Positions 7,220-15,176 of a DNA stretch of 53,361 nt are shown here, one piece after another. The DNA is taken from NCBI GenBank assembly GCA_904419835.1, contig CAJFTA010000018.1:1-53361 (forward strand), in the 5' to 3' direction. A program made the translations under genes and the position numbers. Within the stretch, counting starts at the first letter, position 1. Each line of letters starts with the position of its first letter. Source of the DNA: an uncultured Pseudoflavonifractor sp. (GTDB lineage: Bacteria; Bacillota; Clostridia; Oscillospirales; Oscillospiraceae). The notes below the pieces were generated by a model. It worked only from the letters and a program-made list of their open reading frames with translations. It did no database searches and had not been told where the DNA came from.

Positions 7220-10042
7220 TTACTGCTCCGCTTTCACAACGGCTGCGCAGCGGGGGCAGAGCTCGGGGTGGTCGTGGTCCTCGCCCACGTGCTCGTTGTA
7301 CATCCAGCAGCGGGCGCACTTGGCGCCGGAGGCCTGCTCCACCTGGACGGTCAGGCCGGGGACGGCCTCGCCCTGGTAGCCCTGGCCGGAGCCGATGACG
7401 GCGTCCACGTGGGAGACGATGCAGATGGTCTCCAGGTCGTGGGTGTCGAAGCCGCCCAGGGGGCCGCGCCACAGGGCCTGGGCCTCGTCGCCGTCAAAGT
7501 ACAGGGTAACGGCGGCCTCCAGGCTCTTGCCGATGCGCTTCTCGCCCCGGGCGATCTCCAGGGCCTTGTTCACGTCGGTGCGCAGGGCCATGGCGGCCTC
7601 CCAGCGCTGGGCCTGGTCCTGGGGCAGGGCCAGGGCCTCGTCAAAGTCGGGCATCTCGTTGAAGAGGACGCACTCGGCGTCGGCGGTCTTGTCGTGGGGC
7701 ATGGCCTGCCAGATCTCCTCGCTGGTGAAGGCCAGGATGGGGGCCACCAGACGGGTCATGCCGTCCAGAATCCGGTACAGAGCGGTCTGGGCGGAGCGGC
7801 GGCCGGCCTCATCGCCGCAGTAGAGGCGGTCCTTGATGATGTCGAAGTAGAAGTTGGACAGGTCCACCACGCAGAAGTTGTACAGGCTGCGGTAGACGCC
7901 GTGGAACTCGTACTTGTTGTAGAAGTTGCGCACGGTGCGGGCGAGCTCATTGAGCCGGGACAGGGCCCACTTGTCCAGATCCATCAGGTCGGCGTAGGCC
8001 ACGGAATCGGCGTCCGGGTCAAAGCCGTTCAGGCTGCCCAGCATGTAGCGGGCGGTGTTGCGGATCTTCAGGTAGGCGTCGGACAGCTGCTTCATGATCT
8101 CCTTGGAGATGCGCATGTCCTGGGTGTAGTCGGCGGAGGCCACCCACAGGCGGAGCAGGTCGGCGCCGTAGTCCTTGATGACCTCATCGGGGGACACGGC
8201 GTTGCCCAGGGACTTGTGCATGGCCTTTCCCTCGCCGTCCACGGTCCAGCCGTGGGTGGTGATCTGCTTGTAGGGGGCCACGCCGTTGACGGCGATAGAG
8301 GTGAGCATGGAGGACTGGAACCAGCCGCGGTACTGGTCGCCGCCCTCCAGGTACAGGTCGGCGGGGTACTTCAGGTAGGGACGCTCGGCGGCAACAGCGG
8401 CCCAGGTGGAGCCGGAGTCGAACCACACGTCCATGATGTCGGTCTCCTTGGAGAAGTGGACCTTGCCGCACTTGGGGCACACAAAGCCCTCGGGCAGCAG
8501 ATCCTTGGCCTCCTTGTCAAACCAGATGTTGGAGCCGTGCTCACGGAACAGCTCGGCCACATGGGCGATGGTCTCGGGGGTGACGATATCAGCGCCGCAG
8601 TCGTCGCAGTAGAAGATGGGAATGGGCACGCCCCACACCCGCTGACGGCTGATGCACCAGTCGTTGCGCTCGGAGATCATGGAGATCATGCGCTCCTTGC
8701 CCCACTCGGGCTTCCACTGGATGGAGTCGCAGGACTTGACGGCGGCGTCCTTGATGGCGTCCACGGAGCAGAACCACTGCTCGGTGGCCCGGTAGATGAT
8801 GGGGTGCTTGCAGCGCCAGCAGTGAGGGTAGGAGTGGGTGATGGACTCCTTGGCGACCAGGAAGCTCTCCTTCTCCAGGTCCTCCACCACCATGTCGTTG
8901 CCCTTGGCGTAGAACTGGCCGTTGTAGCGCTCGTCGGTCATGACGCCCTTGGCGTTGACGGGCACGGGGACGCCGATGTGGGTCAGGCCGGCCTTGTCGT
9001 ACTGCTGGCAGATCTGGAAGTCCTCGGCGCCGAAGCCGGGGGCGGTGTGGACGCAGCCGGAGCCGGCGTCCAGGGTGACGTGCTCACCGTTGAGGATGAC
9101 GGACTCACGGTCGAACAGGGGGTGAGTGGCGGTCATCAGCTCGAACTCGCTGCCCTTCATCTCGGCCAGCACCTTGCAGGCGTCGTAGTCGATGTGGGCG
9201 GCCTTGCACACCTTCTCGGCCAGCTCCTTGGCCAGGACATACACGTCGCCGGAGGGCACCTGGAGCAGGACATAGTCAAAGTCGGCGTTGAGGCAGATGG
9301 CGAAGTTGCCGGGGATGGTCCAGGGGGTGGTGGTCCAGATGACGAAGTAGGTCTTGGACAGGTCGGCGTACTGGCCCAGCTTGCCCTTGTCGTCCCGGAC
9401 GGGGAACTTGACAAAGATGGTGGTGCAGGGGTCGTCGGCGTACTCAATCTCGGCCTCAGCCAGGGCGGTCTGGTCGTGGGGGCACCAGTACACCGGCTTC
9501 ATGCCCTTGTAGATGAGGCCCTTCTCGGCCATCTTGCCAAAGACCTCAATCTGCTTGGCCTCAAACTCGGGCAGCAGGGTAATATAGGGGTTCTCCCACT
9601 CGCCCAGGACACCCAGTCGCTGGAACTGGCCGGTCATCTTGGCGATATACTTCTCGGCGTACTCCCGGCACTTGGTGCGGAACTGGGCGGTGGTCATCTC
9701 CTCCCGCTTCACGCTCTTGTCCTTGAGCACGGCGGACTCGATGGGCAGGCCGTGGGTGTCCCAGCCGGGCACGTAGGGGGCGCACCAGCCGGTCATGTTG
9801 CGGTGCTTGACGATCATGTCCTTGAGGATCTTGTTCAGGGCGGTGCCGATGTGGATGTTGCCGTTGGCGTAGGGAGGGCCGTCGTGGAGGACGAAGGTGG
9901 GCTTGCCTTCGTTCTTCTTGATCAGCTTGTGGTAGATGTCCTTCTCCTCCATGGCCTTGAGCATGTCGGGCTCACGCCGGGGCAGGCCGGCCCGCATGGG
10001 GAAGTCCGTCTTGGGGAGGTGGATGGTCTTGTTGTAGTCCAT
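7220..10042 (-). CDS. ileS: Isoleucyl-tRNA synthetase
   Basis: A 940-residue class Ia synthetase charging tRNA-Ile. The HIGH-type motif is HIGT (residues 64-67) after DGPPYANGN. The editing (CP1) domain follows, and the KMSKS-type loop reads KAMHKSLGN near residue 605. The C-terminal zinc-binding module is CARCWMYN...CPRC. The length is normal for bacterial IleRS. The ATG at 10042 has GGAGGAAAC upstream. It is second in a T-box-controlled transcript, 36 bp after the mini-SepF gene, and lies in the ylm-divIVA-ileS neighbourhood conserved in Firmicutes. Expression should rise when uncharged tRNA-Ile accumulates. Confidence 0.98.
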   Translation of the reverse strand: MDYNKTIHLPKTDFPMRAGLPRREPDMLKAMEEKDIYHKLIKKNEGKPTFVLHDGPPYANGNIHIGTALNKILKDMIVKHRNMTGWCAPYVPGWDTHGLPIESAVLKDKSVKREEMTTAQFRTKCREYAEKYIAKMTGQFQRLGVLGEWENPYITLLPEFEAKQIEVFGKMAEKGLIYKGMKPVYWCPHDQTALAEAEIEYADDPCTTIFVKFPVRDDKGKLGQYADLSKTYFVIWTTTPWTIPGNFAICLNADFDYVLLQVPSGDVYVLAKELAEKVCKAAHIDYDACKVLAEMKGSEFELMTATHPLFDRESVILNGEHVTLDAGSGCVHTAPGFGAEDFQICQQYDKAGLTHIGVPVPVNAKGVMTDERYNGQFYAKGNDMVVEDLEKESFLVAKESITHSYPHCWRCKHPIIYRATEQWFCSVDAIKDAAVKSCDSIQWKPEWGKERMISMISERNDWCISRQRVWGVPIPIFYCDDCGADIVTPETIAHVAELFREHGSNIWFDKEAKDLLPEGFVCPKCGKVHFSKETDIMDVWFDSGSTWAAVAAERPYLKYPADLYLEGGDQYRGWFQSSMLTSIAVNGVAPYKQITTHGWTVDGEGKAMHKSLGNAVSPDEVIKDYGADLLRLWVASADYTQDMRISKEIMKQLSDAYLKIRNTARYMLGSLNGFDPDADSVAYADLMDLDKWALSRLNELARTVRNFYNKYEFHGVYRSLYNFCVVDLSNFYFDIIKDRLYCGDEAGRRSAQTALYRILDGMTRLVAPILAFTSEEIWQAMPHDKTADAECVLFNEMPDFDEALALPQDQAQRWEAAMALRTDVNKALEIARGEKRIGKSLEAAVTLYFDGDEAQALWRGPLGGFDTHDLETICIVSHVDAVIGSGQGYQGEAVPGLTVQVEQASGAKCARCWMYNEHVGEDHDHPELCPRCAAVVKAEQ

Positions 10043-10078
10043 GGGTTGTTTCCTCCAGATATGATTGTTGTGGCCGGA

Positions 10079-10345
10079 TCAGTCCTCCGGCGGGGTGATC
10101 AAATAGGTCCACGCAGACAGCTTGCGGATGCTGCCGCCGGCCAGCCAGACCGCGCCGCACAGGAAGTCCAGGATACGCTGGGCAGCCTCCGGTCCGGCCT
10201 CCTCCAGGTCCGCCAGGAAGGCGCCGCCGGCCCGTACCTGCTCCGCCAGTTCGGTTGCATCCGAGAAGCCGCCGGCACGGTGCAGGGGCAGCCTGGCCAG
10301 TTCCTCCGGGTCGGGGGGCTCCAGCCAGTACAGTTCCTCTTTCAT
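10079..10345 (-). CDS. Stand-alone SepF-core (mini-SepF) protein
   Basis: An 88-residue protein aligning to the FtsZ-binding core of SepF: FSDATELAEQVRAGGAFLAD matches the neighbouring SepF segment FENAAEIADHLREKRTVVLN, and RILDFLCGAVWLAGG matches RLLDFLSGVAYANEG, followed by TYLITP against TYIITP. It lacks the N-terminal membrane-binding helix and linker of SepF and its last C-terminal helix. The ATG at 10345 has GGAAAGGAG upstream; a longer in-frame start would run through the T-box and is rejected. It lies between the T-box terminator and ileS, so it should be isoleucine-starvation responsive. The role is unknown; it could modulate SepF assembly or be a decaying paralogue. Confidence 0.75.
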   Translation of the reverse strand: MKEELYWLEPPDPEELARLPLHRAGGFSDATELAEQVRAGGAFLADLEEAGPEAAQRILDFLCGAVWLAGGSIRKLSAWTYLITPPED

Positions 10346-10373
10346 CCTGTCTCCTTTCCGGTGCCGAGGGAAC

Positions 10374-10625
10374 AAAAAAGCGCCCCTGTCTCCAAAAAGA
10401 GACAAAGGCGCAAACCTCTGCGGTACCACTCTTCTTGCCGCAGGCATGCTGCGGCCGCTCAAGCCGGCGGATAACGGCGCCGCCCGTACCGGCTTAGTGG
10501 GGTCAGACCCGTTCAGCCGGAGGCTCCGAGGTGATTTTCGTCCGTCCGCCTCTCCGCCTTTCACCAAAACGGCGGCTCTCTGGGCAGGTTGGGCCGGATT
10601 ACTCCTCCTCTTCCTCGCGTTTGCT
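10374..10625 (-). promoter_or_regulatory. T-box riboswitch, isoleucine type
   Basis: On the minus strand the leader starts with the stem I motif GCGAGGAAGAGGAGGAGTAA. A candidate specifier AUC (Ile; bases 10533-10535) lies in AAAATCACC. The T-box sequence is AGAGTGGTACCGCAGAGG (core at 10420-10429), and the terminator has arms GCGCC...GGCGC with inner GTCTC/GAGAC (10380-10411) followed by TTTTTTG. The downstream gene ileS agrees with the codon. Uncharged tRNA-Ile would stabilise the antiterminator and allow the mini-SepF gene and ileS to be transcribed. The exact 5' end is uncertain. Confidence 0.92.
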
Positions 10626-10627
10626 GT

Positions 10628-10674
10628 ATAAAAAGAAAAACACGGAGAAACACCCGCAGGGGCGTTTCTCCGTG
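10628..10674 (-). terminator. Terminator of divIVA
   Basis: The arms CACGGAGAAAC (10641-10651) and GTTTCTCCGTG (10664-10674) form a perfect 11-bp stem; on the minus strand TTTTTCTTTTTAT follows. It separates divIVA from the T-box unit. Confidence 0.88.
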
Positions 10675-10710
10675 TATCTTACCTGTTTTCCCCGGCTATG
10701 TCAAGGGGAA

Positions 10711-11520
10711 TCACTTGATTTCGTAATCTTTTCCGAATTTCAGATTGCTGAAGTCGATGCGGCGGGTGGGGGAGTCGTCCTCGTCGTCATCGTCCTCCTC
10801 GCTGCGGCGGCGGGCACGGCGGTCGCCCCGGTCATTCCGGTCGCTCCGGTGCTCCCTGCGGGGCTCAGGCTGCTCCTCCCTGTCCTTCCGGTCCATGCCC
10901 AGAAGCTCGGCGTACAGGCCGCCGTCCTCCTCCCGGCTGTCCCGCTCCGCCTCGCCCTGGGGCTCCTCATCCTCCACCTGGGGCAGCTCTCCGGTCTCCT
11001 CCTCCACAATCTTCTCCATGGAGGACTGAATGTCCCGGGCGGTCTGCTCGGTCTGGCTGGGGACGGGCGCGGTCAGCTGGGACAGGCCGTTGAGGTAGTC
11101 CATCTCGTGCTGATAGAGTTCCTTCAGCTTGGCCACGTAGGCGGCGGTGGCCTCCTTGGCGGCGTTCAGGCGCAGCTGCTCGTTCTCCAGCTCCCGGCGC
11201 AGGCCGTCCACCTTGGCCCGGGCCTCGCTCTCGGCGGTGCCGATGAGCTGCGCCCGCTTTTCCTCCGCCTCACGGACGATCTCGTCCGCCGTCCGCTGGG
11301 CGGCCAGCAGGGCCTTGCGCATGCCCTCCTCGGTGGAACGGTACTCCTCCACCTTCTCCACCAGCACCTTCATCTTGCTCTTGAGCAGGGCGTTCTCCTT
11401 GTAGAGAGCGGTGTAGTCCTCGGTGAGCTGGTCCAGAAACTCGTCCACCATGGCCATGTTGTAACCGCCGAAGTTTGCCTTGGCAAACGCGTGCTGAGAG
11501 ACTTCCTGTGGTGTCATCAT
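10711..11520 (-). CDS. divIVA: DivIVA-family division/polarity protein
   Basis: About 269 residues. The conserved N-terminal DivIVA domain (MMTPQEVSQHAF...FGGYNMAMVDEFLDQL) binds curved membrane. A long coiled coil rich in Glu, Lys and Ala follows (about residues 35-150), then an acidic and arginine-rich low-complexity tail (repeated RDRG/RR and a DDDDEDD run). Three starts are close together (TTG 11526, ATG 11520, ATG 11517); ATG 11520 best fits the GGGGGA site. It lies downstream of sepF in a ylm-type cluster, where it organises septum and pole machinery. Cytoplasmic, membrane-associated. Confidence 0.93.
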   Translation of the reverse strand: MMTPQEVSQHAFAKANFGGYNMAMVDEFLDQLTEDYTALYKENALLKSKMKVLVEKVEEYRSTEEGMRKALLAAQRTADEIVREAEEKRAQLIGTAESEARAKVDGLRRELENEQLRLNAAKEATAAYVAKLKELYQHEMDYLNGLSQLTAPVPSQTEQTARDIQSSMEKIVEEETGELPQVEDEEPQGEAERDSREEDGGLYAELLGMDRKDREEQPEPRREHRSDRNDRGDRRARRRSEEDDDDEDDSPTRRIDFSNLKFGKDYEIK

Positions 11521-11613
11521 ATCCAATTCCCCCGTTTCTCTTTAAAAAGGGTGCAAAATCCCTGCCCGCTGCCCTGTGCGGGTTCTTATGCGCAGTTAAG
11601 TACGGCTCAGAAA

Positions 11614-11803
11614 TACAGCCCGTTGTTCGCCCCAGCCGGCGCTCCGCGCCGTCCGGGGACCCCGTCCCTGCATCTGCCCGGGCGGAGTGAATCCGCCCGG
11701 CATCAAGGTTTTGGCTGCGCCAAAACCCTTGGCACGCCGGACTCCCGGCGGGACAACGTGAACCGTTTTCCCTCTGCTCCGTTAAAAGTACAGCCCGTTG
11801 TTC
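11614..11803 (-). repeat. Duplicated sepF 3' end flanking a hairpin-rich insert
   Basis: The 15-bp sequence at 11789-11803, encoding the SepF tail NNGLY, recurs exactly at 11614-11628, where it would read ANNGLYF-stop. The 160 bp between them (11629-11788) hold two good hairpins: 78-86/92-100 of the 11600s (CCGGGCGGA/TCCGCCCGG) and 11704-11715/11719-11731 (CAAGGTTTTGGC/GCCAAAACCCTTG, one bulge). No gene is seen here. Confidence 0.6.
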
Positions 11804-12267
11804 TCCAGCTCGTCGATTAAATCGCCCAGAATGTCCACGTTATAGGGCGTGATGATGTAAGTAGAGATAGCCACCTTCTTGATCTTGCCCTCGTTGGCGT
11901 AGGCCACGCCGGACAGGAAGTCCAGCAGGCGGCGGGCGATGTCCTTGTTGGTCTGCTCCAGATTGAGCACCACGGTGCGCTTCTCCCGCAGGTGGTCGGC
12001 AATCTCGGCGGCGTTCTCAAAGCGGTCGGGCTTCACCAGCACCACCTGGAGCTGGGTGGTGGTGTGGATGTTGACCACCTTGTTGCTCCGGCGGGGCTCC
12101 TCCTGCTGGAAGATGCTGCCCGAGTTGTCCATCTTGGCGGAGGCGCTCTTCTCCCGGCGCTCGGCCCGGTCGCCCCGGGTGACCGGCTCATAGTCCTCCT
12201 CGTAATCCTCGTCGTCCTCGTCCTCATAGGGACGGGCAAGGCGCTTCAGTTCGTCAATAAAACCCAT
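11782..12267 (-). CDS. sepF: Cell division protein SepF
   Basis: A 161-residue FtsZ-binding, membrane-tethering division protein (ylmF). It has an N-terminal amphipathic helix (MGFIDELKRLARPY), an acidic Asp/Glu/Tyr linker, and a C-terminal core from about residue 62 with HTTTQLQVVLVKPDRFENA, RRLLDFLSGVAYANEGKI and TYIITPYNV. The length is normal. The ATG at 12267 has a GGGGG-type site. It lies 19 bp after yggS and upstream of divIVA. A shortened paralogue lies downstream before ileS, and the 3' end is partly duplicated in the following gap. Confidence 0.95.
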   Translation of the reverse strand: MGFIDELKRLARPYEDEDDEDYEEDYEPVTRGDRAERREKSASAKMDNSGSIFQQEEPRRSNKVVNIHTTTQLQVVLVKPDRFENAAEIADHLREKRTVVLNLEQTNKDIARRLLDFLSGVAYANEGKIKKVAISTYIITPYNVDILGDLIDELENNGLYF

Positions 12268-12286
12268 GGTCGGTTACCCCCATCAA

Positions 12287-13003
12287 TCAGCCTTGGCGCT
12301 GCGCTGCCATGGGCGGCCGCGGGCCGAACAGGGCGGTGCCCACCCGGACGTGGGTGGCCCCTTCCCGCACGGCGTCCTCATAGTCGCCGCTCATTCCCAT
12401 GGACAGGCAGTCCATATCAGTTACATTATGGTCCAAAGCCGTTCTTATGTCAACATAAAGGCGATACATTTCGGCAAAAAAATGTCGGTTTTCTCCCGGC
12501 GCCCGGGCGGCGGGTGGGACGGCCATCAGCCCCCGCAGGCGGATGTGGGGCATCTGTACGGCCAGCCGGGCCAGATCCAGGGCCTCCCCCGGGGCCGCGC
12601 CGCTCTTGGATGCCTCGCCGCCCACGTTGATCTCCAGCAGGATGTCCTGCACCAGGTCCAGATGGGCCGCCCGGGCCTCCACCGCCTCCAGCAGGCGGCG
12701 GGAGTCGATGGACTCGATCATATCCACCCGGCCCACCACATATTTGACCTTGTTGGTCTGGAGATGGCCGATGAAGTGGAGGGCGGCGCCGGCATAGGCG
12801 TCGTCGTCCAGATGGGCGGTCATCTCCTGGACCCGGTTCTCGCCGCAGACCGTGATGCCGGCGGCAATGGCCTGCCGGATGGTGTCCGAGGTCTGGACCT
12901 TGGTGGCGGCCACCAGGGTGACCTCCGCCGGATCCCGGCCCGCCTCCAACGCGGCGGCGGCAATCTTTCTCTTTACAGCTTCCACACGTTCCGGCAGCGT
13001 CAT
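12287..13003 (-). CDS. YggS/YlmE family PLP homeostasis protein
   Basis: A 238-residue single-domain PLP-binding TIM-barrel protein of the YggS/PLPBP family. The PLP lysine is in LVAATKVQ, followed by FGENRVQE-type GENRVQEM, the family motif HFIGHLQTNKVK, and the phosphate-binding end SMGMSGDYEDAVREGATHVRVGTALFG (given here as SMGMSGD and VRVGTALFG). These proteins balance vitamin B6 pools and affect amino acid metabolism; they have no known catalytic activity. The position just before sepF is the classic ylmE position. The ATG at 13003 has GGAGG upstream. Confidence 0.95.
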   Translation of the reverse strand: MTLPERVEAVKRKIAAAALEAGRDPAEVTLVAATKVQTSDTIRQAIAAGITVCGENRVQEMTAHLDDDAYAGAALHFIGHLQTNKVKYVVGRVDMIESIDSRRLLEAVEARAAHLDLVQDILLEINVGGEASKSGAAPGEALDLARLAVQMPHIRLRGLMAVPPAARAPGENRHFFAEMYRLYVDIRTALDHNVTDMDCLSMGMSGDYEDAVREGATHVRVGTALFGPRPPMAAQRQG

Positions 13004-13035
13004 CGCTCCGCACCTCCATATTCAGGCGGGAGGCC

Positions 13036-14292
13036 TCAGCCTCGCACCACTTTTCCGTCGTACAGGTCCTCGCCGGAGAGAATGAGCTCGTCCCCGGCCC
13101 GGAGGGACCGCTTGGCCTCGTTGTTGTCCCCGGAGGCGACCTCCACCGGGTTGACCAGGTAGTAGTCCTCCTCGTCGTCCACAATGTCCACCGGCTTGAA
13201 CTCCGCCCGGGCGCCAACCACCACGTACACGCCCCACTGGCCGTCCTCATTCTGATAGAGGGCGTTTTTGGGGATGCGGATGCCGGTGGTGCTGCTGTAC
13301 ACCAGGCTCACCGTCTGCTCCCGGAGGAGGGTGGTATCCGACAAAAACTCCTTGCTGGAGAGCACCACCGCCACCTTGCCGTTCTCCGGGTCGCTGATGC
13401 GCTCCACCGTCATGTCCACCTGGCCGGACCAGTCCCGGGAAAAGCGGACGGTGACCTTTTTGTCGGAGTCCCGCAGGTTGGCCAGCTCTCCCGCGTCGGC
13501 CTCGTCCAGCACACAGACAAAGTACCACTTGGCGCTGGTGATCAGCTTCCCGATGGCGCCCTCCTCCGGGCTGACCGCGGTCCCGCTCAGCTGCTCCAGC
13601 TGGGCGGGAGTGATGGTCTCCAGCACGGCGGGGGTGATGACGCTCTCCCAGCCGTCCACCATACCGGAGAAAATGCCGGAGCGGTCGGTTGTCACAGCGG
13701 TGGTGTCCTGCCCGGAGGCGGCGACCAGGGCCTGAATCTGTGCCTCCAGCTCCGCCTTGGCGCTCTGAAGCTGGGTAATATCCCCGGTGGAGGAGTAGTC
13801 CCGCTTATAGACCAGGGTGCGCAGCTCCATGGTGTCGTCCTCCAGCTGGGTGAAATCCCGGCTGGCCACGGAGGACCGCAGGGACGCAATCTGGTCCAGG
13901 ATCTCCTGGGACAGCTTGGCGTTGTCCGACAGGTCGTCCGTATGGCCCAGGGAGTAGTTGATCTGCTCCAGCTCCTGGGTGAGGGCGCTCAGCTGCTGCC
14001 GCCGCTCCAGGGCGGAGGCGTCCTGGTAGAGATAGGCCACCGTCTGTCCCACCCCCACCCGCTCCCCCTCGGCGGGCAGCACGTCAGCCAGCCCCGACCG
14101 GGCGGGCAGCACATACTCGTCCCGCACCAGGAAGCCGGTGGCCTCAGTGGCCTGATCCAGCGTGTAGGTGTAGCAGGTCATGGTGACCATCCGGTCGGTA
14201 AAGCTCTGCCAGGCGTACACAAACAGGTACACCAGCACCGCGCCCAGCAGCGCCAGCATGACCACGCGGTTGACGATTTTGCCCTCTTTCAT
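13036..14292 (-). CDS. HlyD-family membrane-fusion/adaptor-like protein
   Basis: A 418-residue protein with one N-terminal TM segment (VVMLALLGAVLVYLFVYAW), a lipoyl/barrel-sandwich half (ATGFLVRDEYVLPARSG, VGVGQTVAYLY), a long central alpha-helical hairpin (about residues 85-200), and a second barrel half ending in IRIPKNALYQNEDGQWGVYVV. This is the HlyD periplasmic-adaptor layout. The start was placed at the ATG at 14292 behind GGAGG rather than an upstream TTG. In many Clostridia a HlyD-like gene sits directly before ylmE-sepF, so a cell-envelope or division-linked role is more likely than drug export; no ABC or MFS partner is adjacent. Confidence 0.85.
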   Translation of the reverse strand: MKEGKIVNRVVMLALLGAVLVYLFVYAWQSFTDRMVTMTCYTYTLDQATEATGFLVRDEYVLPARSGLADVLPAEGERVGVGQTVAYLYQDASALERRQQLSALTQELEQINYSLGHTDDLSDNAKLSQEILDQIASLRSSVASRDFTQLEDDTMELRTLVYKRDYSSTGDITQLQSAKAELEAQIQALVAASGQDTTAVTTDRSGIFSGMVDGWESVITPAVLETITPAQLEQLSGTAVSPEEGAIGKLITSAKWYFVCVLDEADAGELANLRDSDKKVTVRFSRDWSGQVDMTVERISDPENGKVAVVLSSKEFLSDTTLLREQTVSLVYSSTTGIRIPKNALYQNEDGQWGVYVVVGARAEFKPVDIVDDEEDYYLVNPVEVASGDNNEAKRSLRAGDELILSGEDLYDGKVVRG

Positions 14293-14382
14293 GGGTCGCG
14301 CCTCCAGGGAATAAAAAATCTGTCTGTCAAAATCGGACTGTGTCAATATCAGCCTCCCTCAGGGGGAAGGCGCCTGCTTCTC

Positions 14383-14540
14383 GGGGTCCCCGCCGAAGCC
14401 CAGCGGAGCGAAACCGGGGTCCCCGCGGAAGGCGGAACGCCTTTCGCTGGGAGAGGAGCCGCAGCAAAATGAGCGAGCTTTCGCCTTTCGGCGGAAGCGA
14501 GGGGTATGGCGCTTGCGGCGACGAGGGGAGAGGACGAGCA
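14383..14540. repeat. 158-bp direct repeat, copy 1
   Basis: Starts GGGGTCCCCGCCGAAGCCC and ends GAGGACGAGCA. It is nearly identical to copy 2 at 14749-14906 (a few substitutions, no indel). Both copies are followed, after different sequence, by a related motif GAGCGATAnGAAGCTTnCGAGGACG. The copies are GC-rich, contain several short palindromes (CCGGGGTCCCCG) and have no coding sense. Confidence 0.9.
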
Positions 14541-14646
14541 AGGGAGCGGCGCGAGGAATGGCCGCTTAGGCCGTTCCGAGACTGAGCGGACTTTGTGAGG
14601 ACGCGCTGAGCGATATGAAGCTTACGAGGACGCGGCCCTTCGGGGA

Positions 14647-14672
14647 GGTACTTTTCACCGGCGAAAAGTACC
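14647..14672. repeat. Hairpin between the two 158-bp repeats
   Basis: The arms GGTACTTTTC (14647-14656) and GAAAAGTACC (14663-14672) form a perfect 10-bp stem, followed by a G/C-run region with further inverted repeats. The whole 14293-15065 stretch has no credible gene; the HlyD-like gene has TTGACA near 14338 but no good -10. Confidence 0.6.
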
Positions 14673-14748
14673 CAAAAGCCGCCGGGGACACAGGGGCGGA
14701 AGGGCCCTGTTAGGGCCAAACGCCCCCGTTTCCCCGGACCCCTTTCTT

Positions 14749-14906
14749 GGGGCCCCCGCCGAAGCCCAGCGGAGCGAAACCGGGGTCCCCGCGGAAGGCG
14801 GGACGCCTTTCGCGGGGAGAGGAGCCGCAGCAAAATGAGCGAGCTTTCGCCTTTCGGCGGAAGCGAGGGATATGGCGCTTGCGGCGACGAGGGGAGAGGA
14901 CGAGCA
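14749..14906. repeat. 158-bp direct repeat, copy 2
   Basis: Same length as copy 1 with a few substitutions; the period between copies is 366 bp. After it comes a stretch rich in GCGAACGAG-like words that extends to about 14966. Confidence 0.9.
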
Positions 14907-15065
14907 GCGAAGTGAACGAGGCCTGCCGCTTGCGGCGGGATGAGCGATACGAAGCTTGCGAGGACGATGTCCTGCGGCGGTGGGTTTCAAGCAGCCACCG
15001 AACCTGAAAGCCGTTGCTTGCCGGTTCAGTGCTCTGCATGCCGTTCCCCTTCTGCCCGGGCAGCG

Positions 15066-15176
15066 TCACCTGCCCAGACTTGAAAGCTTCTGCAATTCAT
15101 TGGCGATCTCAATGCCGCACTTGGTTTCTGCTCCTTGGCTCAGTCTTTGCTCGAGCGGGCCTGCCGCATTAAACAC
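15066..15176 (-). CDS. Possible 36-codon small gene overlapping the end of hfq
   Basis: A GTG-initiated frame starting inside the last codons of hfq would encode a 36-residue peptide with a plausible amphipathic C-terminus (KCGIEIANELQKLSSLGR). No clear ribosome site is present, although the overlap would permit coupling. It could equally be a decayed remnant. The protein is not recognised. Confidence 0.2.
   Translation of the reverse strand: MFNAAGPLEQRLSQGAETKCGIEIANELQKLSSLGR

Noticed and set aside
7196..10474. A 1092-codon plus-strand open frame opposite ileS and the T-box
   Set aside because: Same His/Leu/Val/Gly-biased antisense pattern; it crosses a terminator and a riboswitch on the other strand.
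10346..10567. In-frame N-terminal extension of the mini-SepF gene
   Set aside because: The extension reads through the T-box and terminator; a good ribosome site precedes the ATG at 10345.
14383..14906. CRISPR array
   Set aside because: Only two 158-bp units far apart, no short spacers and no cas genes.
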